Assembly (NCBI GenBank): GCA_023432075.1
Contig: JAEYVD010000152.1
Location: 1 to 14,557, forward strand
Reading direction: 5' to 3'
From: Pseudomonadota bacterium
GTDB taxonomy: Bacteria; Pseudomonadota; Gammaproteobacteria; Burkholderiales; Burkholderiaceae_B
DNA: 14,557 nucleotides
Positions 1-6,403 of this stretch are shown here, piece by piece. The translations under genes were made by a program, and so were the position numbers. Numbering within the stretch: position 1 is the stretch's first letter; every line of letters begins with the position of its first letter. The notes beneath the pieces are model-generated. The model did no database searches. It saw only the letters and a program-made list of their open reading frames with translations, and was not told where the DNA came from.

Positions 1-1
1 G

Positions 2-703
2 GGCGGTGCGGTCGGCTATACCGGCAGCCACAACTCGATCTCCGACGTGTCCTCGCGCATGAGCGTGGACAGCTACACGGCGACGGTCTTCGGCGGCAAG
101 AACTTCGAAGCCGGTCCCGGGCACGTGCGCTTCATGGCGGGCGCGGCCTACACCTGGCACGAGATCGACGCCAAGCGCAACGTCGCGGCCGGCAGCCTGA
201 ACCAACGTCTGGAATCGTCCTACAACGCGTCGTCGACGCAATTGTTCACGGAACTGGGCTACAAGCTGCCGCTCTCGGACGCCTATGCGATCGAACCCTT
301 CGCTGGCGTGGCCTGGAACCAGATCCGCACGCGCGGCTTCCAGGAAACCGGTGGCTCGGCGGCGCTGCGCGGCCAGAGCAATACCGACGATGTGACGAGC
401 ACCACGCTGGGCCTGCGCGGCGCGATGCTGATCGGTTCGGATAGCGCGCCCGGCCGCTTGACGGCGACGGTGGGCTGGCGCCACGCGATGGGCGACGTGA
501 AGCCCACGCAGAAGCTGGCCTTTGAAGGCGGCAGCACCTTCACGGTGTCTGGCGTGCCCATCGCGAAGAACGCGGCAGTGCTGGGCCTGGGCGCCGAAGT
601 GGCGATCACGCGCAGCACGACCGCGGGCGTGGCGTACGACGCGCAGTTTGGCGGCGGCAACCGTCAGCAGTCGGGCATGTTCAAGCTGATGACGCGCTTC
701 TGA
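2..703 (+). CDS. Autotransporter C-terminal beta-barrel domain (5'-truncated by window)
   Basis: The reading frame is open to the left window edge and stops with TGA at 703, giving 233 visible residues. The sequence alternates polar and hydrophobic residues with many Gly, Thr, Tyr and Trp, as expected for amphipathic outer-membrane strands. Typical barrel phrases are visible, such as YTATVFGGKNF, FTELGYKLPL, EPFAGVAWNQ and GWRHAMGD. It ends in an aromatic residue (KLMTRF), the usual C-terminal signal recognised by the BAM machinery. About 230 residues with this ending match the size of a type V secretion translocator barrel. The passenger domain and signal peptide would lie to the left, outside the window, so its function cannot be told. 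The Met at 47 is internal and not the true start. The alternative, a free-standing porin-like barrel, is less likely given the family resemblance. Confidence 0.85.
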   Translation, partial: GGAVGYTGSHNSISDVSSRMSVDSYTATVFGGKNFEAGPGHVRFMAGAAYTWHEIDAKRNVAAGSLNQRLESSYNASSTQLFTELGYKLPLSDAYAIEPFAGVAWNQIRTRGFQETGGSAALRGQSNTDDVTSTTLGLRGAMLIGSDSAPGRLTATVGWRHAMGDVKPTQKLAFEGGSTFTVSGVPIAKNAAVLGLGAEVAITRSTTAGVAYDAQFGGGNRQQSGMFKLMTRF

Positions 704-771
704 GGCGCAGCGGCATGGCCGCATGACTGCCCGTAACGGCAGGATTGCGCGCCGGTCCCGCAAGCCTGCAA

Positions 772-820
772 CGCGCTGAGCGCGGGGCCCTCGGCCCCGG
801 CCCTCAGCGCGTTTTCTTTT
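772..820 (+). terminator. Intrinsic terminator after the autotransporter gene
   Basis: A 9-bp perfect outer stem (CGCGCTGAG at 772-780 with CTCAGCGCG at 803-811) encloses a GC-rich inner stem (GGGGCC/GGCCCC). It is followed by TTTTCTTTT at 812-820. The T-run lies on the plus-strand side only, so it serves the autotransporter gene. The right arm also contains the last codons and TGA stop of the opposing MerR-type gene. Confidence 0.85.
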
Positions 821-1784
821 CGGCTTCTGCTTTGGATATGGGAGGCGGCAGCGGCAGACCTTCTGCCCGGGCCAATCTTTCCATCGCGACTTCCAGGATG
901 GCGCGCGCCTGCCCCGCGGCACGTCCGAGGTCGCTGTGCAGCTGGGCGTCGTCGTCGTTGCGGGACGCGCACTGCACGCTGTAGCGTTCGAAGCTGCCCA
1001 CCATCAGCAGCAGGTCGGCCAGGTGCTTCGGGCATTCGCACGCCAGGCCGCTGCCGGAGGCCATGATGGTGAATAGCGCATGCTCGTCAAAGCGCAGTTC
1101 CAGCGTGGGCTGCGGCGGGGCCGTCGGCAGGCGTTCGCCGGCAACCGCCGAGCGGCACAGCAGCAGCAATTCGCCGATGTCCGCGGGCACACGCGCGGCC
1201 AGGAAACCGTGCACGCGCAAGGCGCGGATGGTTGCGCTGGCGCAGAACCGGTAAAGCACCAGCACGGGGACGTCGCCGCACGCCTGCGCGGCGGACGCGA
1301 TCAGCGGCAGCGCGCTTTCATGCAGTTCGGACAGTTCGATCACCAGCACTTCGAGGTCCGCGTCCCGCGGCGCGAGGGCGACCTGCTCCAGGTTCGGCCA
1401 GCTCTGTTGAACGATCATATCCATGCCGTCGCGTCCGCTGCCGGCAATGCGCCGGGCCAGGTTGGCGCCGGCCACGCCCAATCGCAGCGGTCCCTGTGCC
1501 GCGGGCTGGCGCGCGGCGGCGCCTGCCAGTTCATGCAGCTGTTCGATGGACATGGGCGCAAGCACGCCGATGGCATGACCCTGATCGACCAGTTGCTTCA
1601 GCAGGCTCAGCCGGCGCACCTGTTCGGCGGAATACAAGCGCTGGCCCCGCGCCGAGCGCTCGACATCGGACAGGTTGTAGCGGCGCTCCCAGACGCGCAG
1701 CGTTTCGGGCGAAAGCCCCGCCAGACGCGCCGCGACGCCGCTGCGATAGGTGATGCGGCCATCGTCGGATTGCTTGGATTCCAT
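804..1784 (-). CDS. MerR-family regulator with a B12-domain-like middle region
   Basis: A 326-residue DNA-binding regulator. Residues 12-80 form a MerR winged-helix: the recognition region has the family phrase LRVWERRYN, followed by GQRLYS and a helix ending in LLKQLVDQGHAIG. Residues about 99-215 look like an alternating beta/alpha Rossmann fold similar in placement to the cobalamin-binding domain of CarH/LitR-type light sensors. However, I see no DxHxxG motif, so it probably does not bind B12 in the usual way. Residues 225-310 form a further helical region with a CECPKH motif (Cys249, Cys251, His254) and Cys272. The start at 1784 has AAGGA five bases upstream. It is transcribed away from the fasciclin gene, across a gap with repeated half-sites, and probably controls itself and that neighbour (inference). 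The ligand is unknown. Confidence 0.85.
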   Translation of the reverse strand: MESKQSDDGRITYRSGVAARLAGLSPETLRVWERRYNLSDVERSARGQRLYSAEQVRRLSLLKQLVDQGHAIGVLAPMSIEQLHELAGAAARQPAAQGPLRLGVAGANLARRIAGSGRDGMDMIVQQSWPNLEQVALAPRDADLEVLVIELSELHESALPLIASAAQACGDVPVLVLYRFCASATIRALRVHGFLAARVPADIGELLLLCRSAVAGERLPTAPPQPTLELRFDEHALFTIMASGSGLACECPKHLADLLLMVGSFERYSVQCASRNDDDAQLHSDLGRAAGQARAILEVAMERLARAEGLPLPPPISKAEAEKKTR

Positions 1785-1803
1785 GGTTTTCCTTGACCCG
1801 GTA

Positions 1804-1888
1804 TTGAACCGATATGTTTGGATAATAACGGTTCAAAACGTGGACGAGAAGACGTCAGACGCGTAAATTTCCTCATCAAGCGGTTCAA
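1804..1888. promoter_or_regulatory. Three copies of an 8-bp half-site (TTGAACCG/CGGTTCAA) in the MerR-fasciclin gap
   Basis: TTGAACCG at 1804-1811 and CGGTTCAA at 1829-1836 form a perfect inverted repeat with a 17-bp spacer. A third copy, CGGTTCAA, stands at 1881-1888, 52 bp (about five helical turns) beyond the second. AT-rich sequence with TAATAA at 1823-1828 lies between the first two copies. This is the layout expected of a regulator binding site, most simply for the adjacent MerR-type protein; that link is inference. The rest of the 1785-1955 gap holds no gene that I can see. Confidence 0.6.
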
Positions 1889-1955
1889 CTTTCCCCCATT
1901 CGAGGCCGCTTTCGGAACCCGCGCTCGCGGGAGGTCACTGGACAAGGAGTCAATC

Positions 1956-2411
1956 ATGAAACGTCTTTTGGCAGGAATTTCGCTCACTCTGGCGCTGGGC
2001 GCCGCGCACGCCGCCGACATCGTGGACACCGCCAAGTCGGCCGGGTCGTTCAATACGCTGGTCACGGCCGTGCAGGCGGCCGGCCTGGTCGACACGCTGA
2101 AGGGGCCGGGCCCGTACACCGTCTTCGCGCCGACCGATGAAGCCTTCGCCAAGGTGCCCAAGGACAAGCTGGACGCGCTGCTGAAGGACAAGGCCGCGCT
2201 GACCAAGGTGCTGACCTATCACGTCGTGCCCGGCAAGGTCATGGCCAAGGACGTCAAGCCCGGCATGGTGAAGACGGTTGAAGGCAGCTCGCTGACCATC
2301 GCGGTCAACGGCGGCAACGTCACCGTGGACAACGCCAAGGTCGTGAAGACCGATGTCGCGGCCGACAATGGCGTCATACATGTCATCGACACGGTGCTGA
2401 TGCCGAAGTAG
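1956..2411 (+). CDS. Secreted fasciclin-domain protein
   Basis: A 151-residue protein with a signal peptide (MKRLL, hydrophobic core, cleavage after AHA near residue 19) followed by one FAS1 domain filling the rest. Family motifs are clear: H1 box [11 protein letters not shown] (residues 54-64), the central TYHVVPG (87-93) and H2 box [13 protein letters not shown] (138-150). Length and layout fit the small bacterial single-domain fasciclin proteins, which are periplasmic or secreted and are thought to act in adhesion or surface interaction. The role is rarely proven. I chose the ATG at 1956 because AAGGAG sits six bases upstream and a signal peptide begins exactly there; an in-frame ATG at 1818 would bury that signal. 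It is monocistronic, with a terminator just downstream, and diverges from the MerR-type regulator. Confidence 0.92.
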   Translation: MKRLLAGISLTLALGAAHAADIVDTAKSAGSFNTLVTAVQAAGLVDTLKGPGPYTVFAPTDEAFAKVPKDKLDALLKDKAALTKVLTYHVVPGKVMAKDVKPGMVKTVEGSSLTIAVNGGNVTVDNAKVVKTDVAADNGVIHVIDTVLMPK

Positions 2412-2453
2412 GCGTTTTTTGCAAGGGAGCAGGCCGTACCGATGTCCGGCCTT

Positions 2454-2490
2454 GATAGGCCACCTTGACGGTGCGTGGCCTATCTTTTTT
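2454..2490 (+). terminator. Intrinsic terminator of the fasciclin gene
   Basis: A perfect 10-bp stem, GATAGGCCAC (2454-2463) with GTGGCCTATC (2475-2484), is followed directly by six T residues (2485-2490). It starts about 40 bases after the fasciclin stop codon. Confidence 0.92.
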
Positions 2491-2499
2491 GTTTCATGA

Positions 2500-2526
2500 C
2501 CGGCAAGCCGTCCATCGGCTTGCCGG
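2500..2526. repeat. Perfect hairpin between the fasciclin terminator and the GntR-type stop
   Basis: CCGGCAAGCCG (2500-2510) and CGGCTTGCCGG (2516-2526) form an 11-bp perfect stem with a 5-base loop. It lies seven bases past the end of the minus-strand GntR-type gene. Neither side has a T-run, so it is either a weak or Rho-assisted 3' end for that gene, or an mRNA-stabilising hairpin. Confidence 0.6.
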
Positions 2527-2533
2527 CCCCCGC

Positions 2534-3265
2534 TCAATCCGTGTGCCGATCCAGCGACATCGTCAGCCGGAAGCGGCTGGCGGGATGGTACGTGACGCTG
2601 ATTTCAATGGTTTGCCGGGTCGTGTCGATGTAGCTGCGCAGGATGCGCAGCGCAGGTGACCCCGCTTCGGCGTTCAAGGGGCCGGCGACGCGCGCCGGCA
2701 GTGCGACCGCTTCGATGTCCTGGCGGATCTGCACGATGTTCACGCCGTAGTTCGCCTCGATCAGGCTGCTGATCAATTCCTGCGGGTTGTCGCGCACGCG
2801 CGGCACGACGTCCCGATAGGCCGGATCCAGGTACGCGTCCGTCCAGCCGATGGGATTTGCCACGTCGTCGCGATTGCGGCGCAGGCTAGATATGCGCAGC
2901 CAGCGCGTGCCGCCCGCACAGCCCAGTGTCTGCGCCAGCGTCAGGTCGGCCACCTCGTCGGCCACGTCGATGACTTCGCGGGTGTGCGCCTTGCCGAACT
3001 GCACCACACCTTCTATCGAGGTCAGCGCCTGCTTGTAGTTGGCCGCCGGCCGCGCCGACTCCACGCGCGTGCCCACATTCTTGCGCCGCGACACCAATCC
3101 CAATTGCTGCAGTTCCTGCAGCGCCAGCCGCACGGTGTGCCGGCTGGTGTCGTATTGCGCCGCCAGTTCGAGCTCCGTGGGCAACAGGTCGCCCACCTTG
3201 TGATGGCCCGCGACGATCGCCTCGCTCAGCGCCGCCGTCAGGCGCGCCGCTGTCATCCGTGTCAT
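2534..3265 (-). CDS. GntR-family (HutC-type) transcriptional regulator with UTRA domain
   Basis: A 243-residue regulator. Residues 1-70 are a GntR winged helix: GDLLPTELELAAQYDTSRHT followed by VRLALQELQQLGLV and the wing VGTRV. Residues about 95-238 match a UTRA ligand-binding domain (RISSLRRN, YLDPAYRD, the late stretch ALRILRSYIDTTRQ and EISVTYHPA). HutC-type proteins usually repress neighbouring catabolic genes and release DNA on binding a pathway metabolite. It diverges from the lyase-led operon, with a palindromic operator between them, so repression of that operon is the likely job (inference). The start at 3265 is backed by AGGAG six bases upstream and by a promoter just before it. 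The ligand cannot be read from the sequence; an acyl-CoA or carboxylic acid from the pathway is plausible. Confidence 0.92.
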   Translation of the reverse strand: MTRMTAARLTAALSEAIVAGHHKVGDLLPTELELAAQYDTSRHTVRLALQELQQLGLVSRRKNVGTRVESARPAANYKQALTSIEGVVQFGKAHTREVIDVADEVADLTLAQTLGCAGGTRWLRISSLRRNRDDVANPIGWTDAYLDPAYRDVVPRVRDNPQELISSLIEANYGVNIVQIRQDIEAVALPARVAGPLNAEAGSPALRILRSYIDTTRQTIEISVTYHPASRFRLTMSLDRHTD

Positions 3266-3298
3266 GGATTGCTCCTAGTCTTTTCCAAAGCATCCGCG

Positions 3299-3326
3299 GG
3301 TATACCCCGATATCCCGGTCCGTCAA
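3299..3326 (-). promoter_or_regulatory. Candidate sigma-70 promoter of the GntR-type gene
   Basis: On the minus strand TTGACG (3326-3321) and TATACC (3304-3299) are separated by 16 bases, close to the sigma-70 consensus. The -10 ends about 33 bases before the start codon. The palindromic operator lies immediately upstream of this -35, so binding there could also affect this promoter. Confidence 0.5.
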
Positions 3327-3343
3327 GCATCCCTAGACTTCCT

Positions 3344-3370
3344 ATATGTTCGAACATATTGATATGTTCG
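3344..3370. promoter_or_regulatory. Operator: 16-bp palindrome plus an extra half-site before the catabolic operon
   Basis: ATATGTTCGAACATAT (3344-3359) is a perfect 16-bp palindrome. The half ATATGTTCG recurs at 3362-3370, so the middle half-site also forms a second inverted repeat (CGAACATAT, two bases, ATATGTTCG). The three half-sites fill 27 bp in the 124-bp gap between the GntR-type gene and the lyase gene, ending 19 bases before the lyase ATG. The site probably overlaps the operon promoter, but I could not settle on its -35 and -10 boxes. Binding by the divergent GntR-type protein is the natural inference. Confidence 0.75.
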
Positions 3371-3389
3371 TAGTTTCAGCGAGGTTAGC

Positions 3390-4787
3390 ATGCCAGTTTC
3401 TCTGCTGGGCGGGGCCAGCACGGTTTTGGACTCCGTTCTCTTTCGTGACGCCTTCGGCACCGCCGAAGCCCGCGAGATTTTCTCCGACGAAGCGACGCTT
3501 GCGCGCTATGTCGAGGTCGAGGTCGCGCTGGCCCGGGCCCAGGCCCGGCTGGGCCTGATTCCGGCCGAGGCGGCCGAACAGATCGCCGCCCGCGTCAAGC
3601 CTGCCGAACTCGATCTGCCCGCGTTGGGCCAGCAGACCGACATCGTGGGCTATCCCATCCTTCCGCTGGTCGAGCAGCTTGCCACGCAATGCGGCGAAGC
3701 GGGCGGCTACCTGCATTGGGGCGCCACGACGCAGGACATCATGGATACCGGCATTGTGCTGCAGGTGCGCGCCGGCCTGGACGTGATCGCGCGCGACCTG
3801 TCCGAGGTGCGCGAAGTGCTGGCGGGCCTGGCCGAACGTCACCGCGCCACGCCGATGGCCGGGCGCACGCACCTGCAGCACGCGCTGCCCATCACCTTCG
3901 GCTACAAGGCTGGTGTCTGGCTGTCGATGTTCGACCGGCATCAGGAGCGGCTGTCGCAGCTGCGCGACCGCGTGCTCTGCGTGCAACTGGCGGGGGCGGC
4001 CGGCACGCTGGCGTCCATGGGCGAGCACGGCCTTGCCGTGCAGCGCGAGCTGGCCGGGGAGCTGGGCCTGAACGTGCCCGCCACGACCTGGCACGTGGCG
4101 CGCGATGCGTTGGCCGAAGTGGTCAATCTGCTGGCGCTGATCGCCAGTTCGCTGGGCAAGGTCGCCACTGACGTGATGATCATGGCTTCCACGGAATTCG
4201 GCGAGCTGCGCGAACCCTTCGTGAAGGGCCGCGGCGCCAGCAGCACGATGCCGCAGAAGTGCAATCCCATTTCCAGCGAACTCATGCTCGCGGCGGCCAA
4301 GGCCGTACGCCAGCATGCCGGACTGATGCTGGATGCCGCGGTGCAGGACTTCGAGCGCGCCACCGGCCCGTGGCATGCGGAGTGGATCGCCATTCCGCAG
4401 AGCTTCATCCTGACGGCCGGCGCGTTGCATCAGGCCAGGTTCGCGCTGGGCGGCCTGAGCGTGGACGTGGAGCGCATGGGCGCCAACCTGGGCCTGACGC
4501 ATGGGCTCATCGTGGCCGAGGCCGTGATGATGGAACTGGCGCCCGCGCTGGGCCGTCACAACGCGCATCACATCGTCTACGACGCCTGCCGCGCGGCGCT
4601 CGGCCAGGGGTGCAGCCTGGCCGAGGCGTTGCTGGATTCTCCCGAGGTTGCAAGGCATTTCGACCGCGAGGCGCTGGCGCGCATCACCGACCCCGCCAAC
4701 TATCTGGGCCAGGCGCCCGCGCTGGCCGACCAGGCCTGCGCCCGCTCGCGCGCGCTGGGCTATCCGCACCAGGAGCCGCGCGCATGA
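3390..4787 (+). CDS. Fumarase/aspartase-superfamily lyase, PcaB/adenylosuccinate-lyase-like
   Basis: A 465-residue cytosolic enzyme of the superfamily that eliminates or adds across a carboxylate-activated double bond; 3-carboxy-cis,cis-muconate cycloisomerase, adenylosuccinate lyase and argininosuccinate lyase belong here. Length matches PcaB (about 450). Visible signatures are HWGATTQDIMDTG, GRTHLQHALP (Thr160-His161) and the flexible-loop motif GASSTMPQKCNP with Ser284, Ser285 and Lys290. The C-terminal LTHGLIVAEAV and DPANYLGQA are very PcaB-like. However, bacterial PcaB, as I recall it, has Trp where this protein has His161, and has HKRNP rather than QKCNP, so the substrate may differ. 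GAGG lies five bases before the ATG. It opens the operon and overlaps the next gene by ATGA. I call the family with confidence and leave the substrate open. Confidence 0.88.
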   Translation: MPVSLLGGASTVLDSVLFRDAFGTAEAREIFSDEATLARYVEVEVALARAQARLGLIPAEAAEQIAARVKPAELDLPALGQQTDIVGYPILPLVEQLATQCGEAGGYLHWGATTQDIMDTGIVLQVRAGLDVIARDLSEVREVLAGLAERHRATPMAGRTHLQHALPITFGYKAGVWLSMFDRHQERLSQLRDRVLCVQLAGAAGTLASMGEHGLAVQRELAGELGLNVPATTWHVARDALAEVVNLLALIASSLGKVATDVMIMASTEFGELREPFVKGRGASSTMPQKCNPISSELMLAAAKAVRQHAGLMLDAAVQDFERATGPWHAEWIAIPQSFILTAGALHQARFALGGLSVDVERMGANLGLTHGLIVAEAVMMELAPALGRHNAHHIVYDACRAALGQGCSLAEALLDSPEVARHFDREALARITDPANYLGQAPALADQACARSRALGYPHQEPRA

Positions 4788-5182
4788 GCCCCTTGCCAAG
4801 CACCGGCGCCCCGCGCGGCGTGGAACAGACCTACTTCGATTCGCTGGCGCAGGGCGTCTGGCGCGTGCCGCGCTGTGGCGGCTGCGGCCAGGCGGTCTTT
4901 TACCCGCGCCAGATCTGCCCGCATTGCGGCGGCGCGCAGTTCGACTGGTTCGAGCCCAGCGGCCGCGGCGTTATCCATTCGACCACCACGGTGCGGCGTT
5001 CGCCCGAGGCGGGCGGCGACTACAACGTGTGCCTCGTCGACCTGGAAGAGGGCTTTCGCATGATGAGCCGCGTCGAAGACGCCCCTGCCACCCGGCCCCG
5101 CATCGGTGACGCCGTGCGCGCCGAGGTGCGTGCCCATGGCGACGCCAACCGCGTCGTGTTCAGCCTGGACGAGCAAGCATGA
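4784..5182 (+). CDS. DUF35 zinc-ribbon/OB-fold protein (partner of the thiolase-like enzyme)
   Basis: A 132-residue protein with the two-part DUF35 layout. A rubredoxin-like zinc ribbon carries Cys31-x2-Cys34 and Cys45-x2-Cys48 in CGGCGQ and CPHCGG. It is followed by an OB-fold (IHSTTTVRR, YNVCLVDLEEGFRMMSRV, GDAVRAEV). DUF35 proteins typically form complexes with a thiolase-superfamily protein encoded next door, as in the steroid side-chain aldolase Ltp2-ChsH2, where the DUF35 part is required. The start is the ATG overlapping the lyase stop (ATGA), with AGGAG eight bases upstream. Its own stop overlaps the next start in the same way, so all three genes are translationally coupled. That coupling supports a stable complex with the thiolase-like product. 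Confidence 0.92.
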   Translation: MSPLPSTGAPRGVEQTYFDSLAQGVWRVPRCGGCGQAVFYPRQICPHCGGAQFDWFEPSGRGVIHSTTTVRRSPEAGGDYNVCLVDLEEGFRMMSRVEDAPATRPRIGDAVRAEVRAHGDANRVVFSLDEQA

Positions 5183-6348
5183 AAGACAACGCATTTCGCG
5201 GCGCCGCCGCGATCGCCGGCATCGGCCACGCGGGCCTGGGCAATGCCGCAGGCTACACCGAAATGGAAATCCTGGCGCAGGCCAGCGCACGCGCCGTGGC
5301 GGACGCCGGCTTGCGCATGAGCGACATCGACGGGCTTTGCACGTGCAGCGCGTCGGCGACCATGTGGGCAATGCCGGTGGCCGAGTACCTGGGCATCAAA
5401 CCCACGTTCATCGACAGCACCATGCTGGGCGGCTCGAGCTTTGTCGCGCATCTGGCGCCGGCCGTGCATGCGCTGATGTCCGGCGAGTGCAACGCGGTGC
5501 TGGTCTGCTATGGCAGCACGCAGCGCTCGGGCACGATGAATCGCGCGGCCGTTGGCAAGATGCGCGCGGCGCTGGATCCGCAGCCCTTCGAGGCGCCCTA
5601 CGAGCCGCTGCAGCCCATCACCGCCTACGCACTGGCCGCCGCGCGCCACATGCATGAATTCGGCACCACCCGCGAGCAGCTGGCGCAAGTGGCCGTGTCG
5701 GCGCGAGCGTGGGCGCAGCTCAATCCGGATGCCTACTCGCGCGATCCGCTCAGTCTTGATCAGGTGCTGGCGGCGCGGCCGGTGTGCGATCCGTTGACCG
5801 TGCGCGACTGCTGCCTCCTGACCGACGGCGCGGGGGCGTTCGTGCTGGTGCGCGCCGACCGCGCGCGCGACCTGGCGCAGCCGCCCGTCTATGTGCTGGG
5901 CAACGCCACCGAGGTCTGGCATCGGCAGATTTCGTCGATGCAGGACCTGACCGTCACCGCGGCGTCGCGCTCAGGGCCGCGCGCGCTGGCGCAGGCCGGG
6001 GTGGGGGTGGCGGACGTCGACCTCGTCTGCCTGTACGACGCGTTCACCATCAATGTGCTGCTGTTCCTGGAAGACCTGGGTTTCTGCCCCAAGGGCGAAG
6101 GCGGCCGGTTCGTGGAGGGCGGCCGCATCGGCCCCGGCGGCTCGCTGCCGGTCAACACCAACGGGGGCGGGCTGTCGTTCGGCCATCCGGGCATGTATGG
6201 CGTGTTCCTGGTGCTGGAGGCCGTGGCGCAGCTGCGCGGGCAGGCCGGGGCGCGCCAGCGGTCCGCCGACATCGCCCTGGTGCACGGCAACGGCGCCACG
6301 CTGTCCAGCCAGTCCACTGCCGTGCTGGGCACCGCGGCCGCCCTCTGA
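5179..6348 (+). CDS. Thiolase-superfamily protein lacking the nucleophilic cysteine (possible retro-aldolase)
   Basis: A 389-residue thiolase-fold protein of the SCP-x/lipid-transfer type that pairs with DUF35. Visible landmarks are the N-terminal GIGHAGLG, the region TMLGGSSF (residues 81-88), YDAFTINVLLFLEDLG (Tyr286 onward), GGGLSFGHPGMYG (residues 329-341, His336, Tyr340) and the C-terminal HGNGATLSSQST. In true SCP-type thiolases the loop reads like CSTGSSA, with Cys as nucleophile; here the aligned position is Met82 (or Leu83). The second thiolase Cys near the C-terminus also seems absent. Thiolytic cleavage is therefore unlikely, and a retro-aldol or other acyl-CoA reaction, as in Ltp2, is a reasonable inference. 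The weak ribosome site and ATGA overlap with the DUF35 gene point to coupled translation. Confidence 0.85.
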   Translation: MKDNAFRGAAAIAGIGHAGLGNAAGYTEMEILAQASARAVADAGLRMSDIDGLCTCSASATMWAMPVAEYLGIKPTFIDSTMLGGSSFVAHLAPAVHALMSGECNAVLVCYGSTQRSGTMNRAAVGKMRAALDPQPFEAPYEPLQPITAYALAAARHMHEFGTTREQLAQVAVSARAWAQLNPDAYSRDPLSLDQVLAARPVCDPLTVRDCCLLTDGAGAFVLVRADRARDLAQPPVYVLGNATEVWHRQISSMQDLTVTAASRSGPRALAQAGVGVADVDLVCLYDAFTINVLLFLEDLGFCPKGEGGRFVEGGRIGPGGSLPVNTNGGGLSFGHPGMYGVFLVLEAVAQLRGQAGARQRSADIALVHGNGATLSSQSTAVLGTAAAL

Positions 6349-6403
6349 TTCCATTTATCCAACCTGGAGACCTGCGGCGTGTCGCGCGCCGCGGGCTGTG
6401 TTC

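Noticed and set aside
1080..1796. 238-codon plus-strand open frame
   Set aside because: It is the shadow of the MerR-type gene, whose winged-helix motif is unmistakable on the other strand.
1914..1931. GGAAC followed by a small CCCGC/GCGGG stem before the fasciclin gene, considered as an ECF sigma promoter
   Set aside because: No matching ECF-type -10 sequence is found at the usual distance, so the call would rest on five or six bases only.
1818..1955. N-terminal extension of the fasciclin protein from an ATG at 1818
   Set aside because: It would place 46 residues before a perfect signal peptide, and a strong AAGGAG precedes the ATG at 1956. The region also carries operator-like repeats.
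3342..4799. 485-codon open frame on the minus strand
   Set aside because: It is the antisense shadow of the PcaB-like lyase, with low-complexity His/Arg/Gln composition and no motif; it also runs through the operator.
5020..5922. 300-codon open frame on the minus strand
   Set aside because: It is opposite the DUF35 and thiolase-like genes, has no family resemblance and no ribosome site tied to a plausible start.
5179..6348. Annotation as a classical beta-ketoadipyl-CoA thiolase (PcaF)
   Set aside because: The length and fold fit the superfamily, but the nucleophilic Cys loop is not conserved and a DUF35 partner is present, unlike PcaF.
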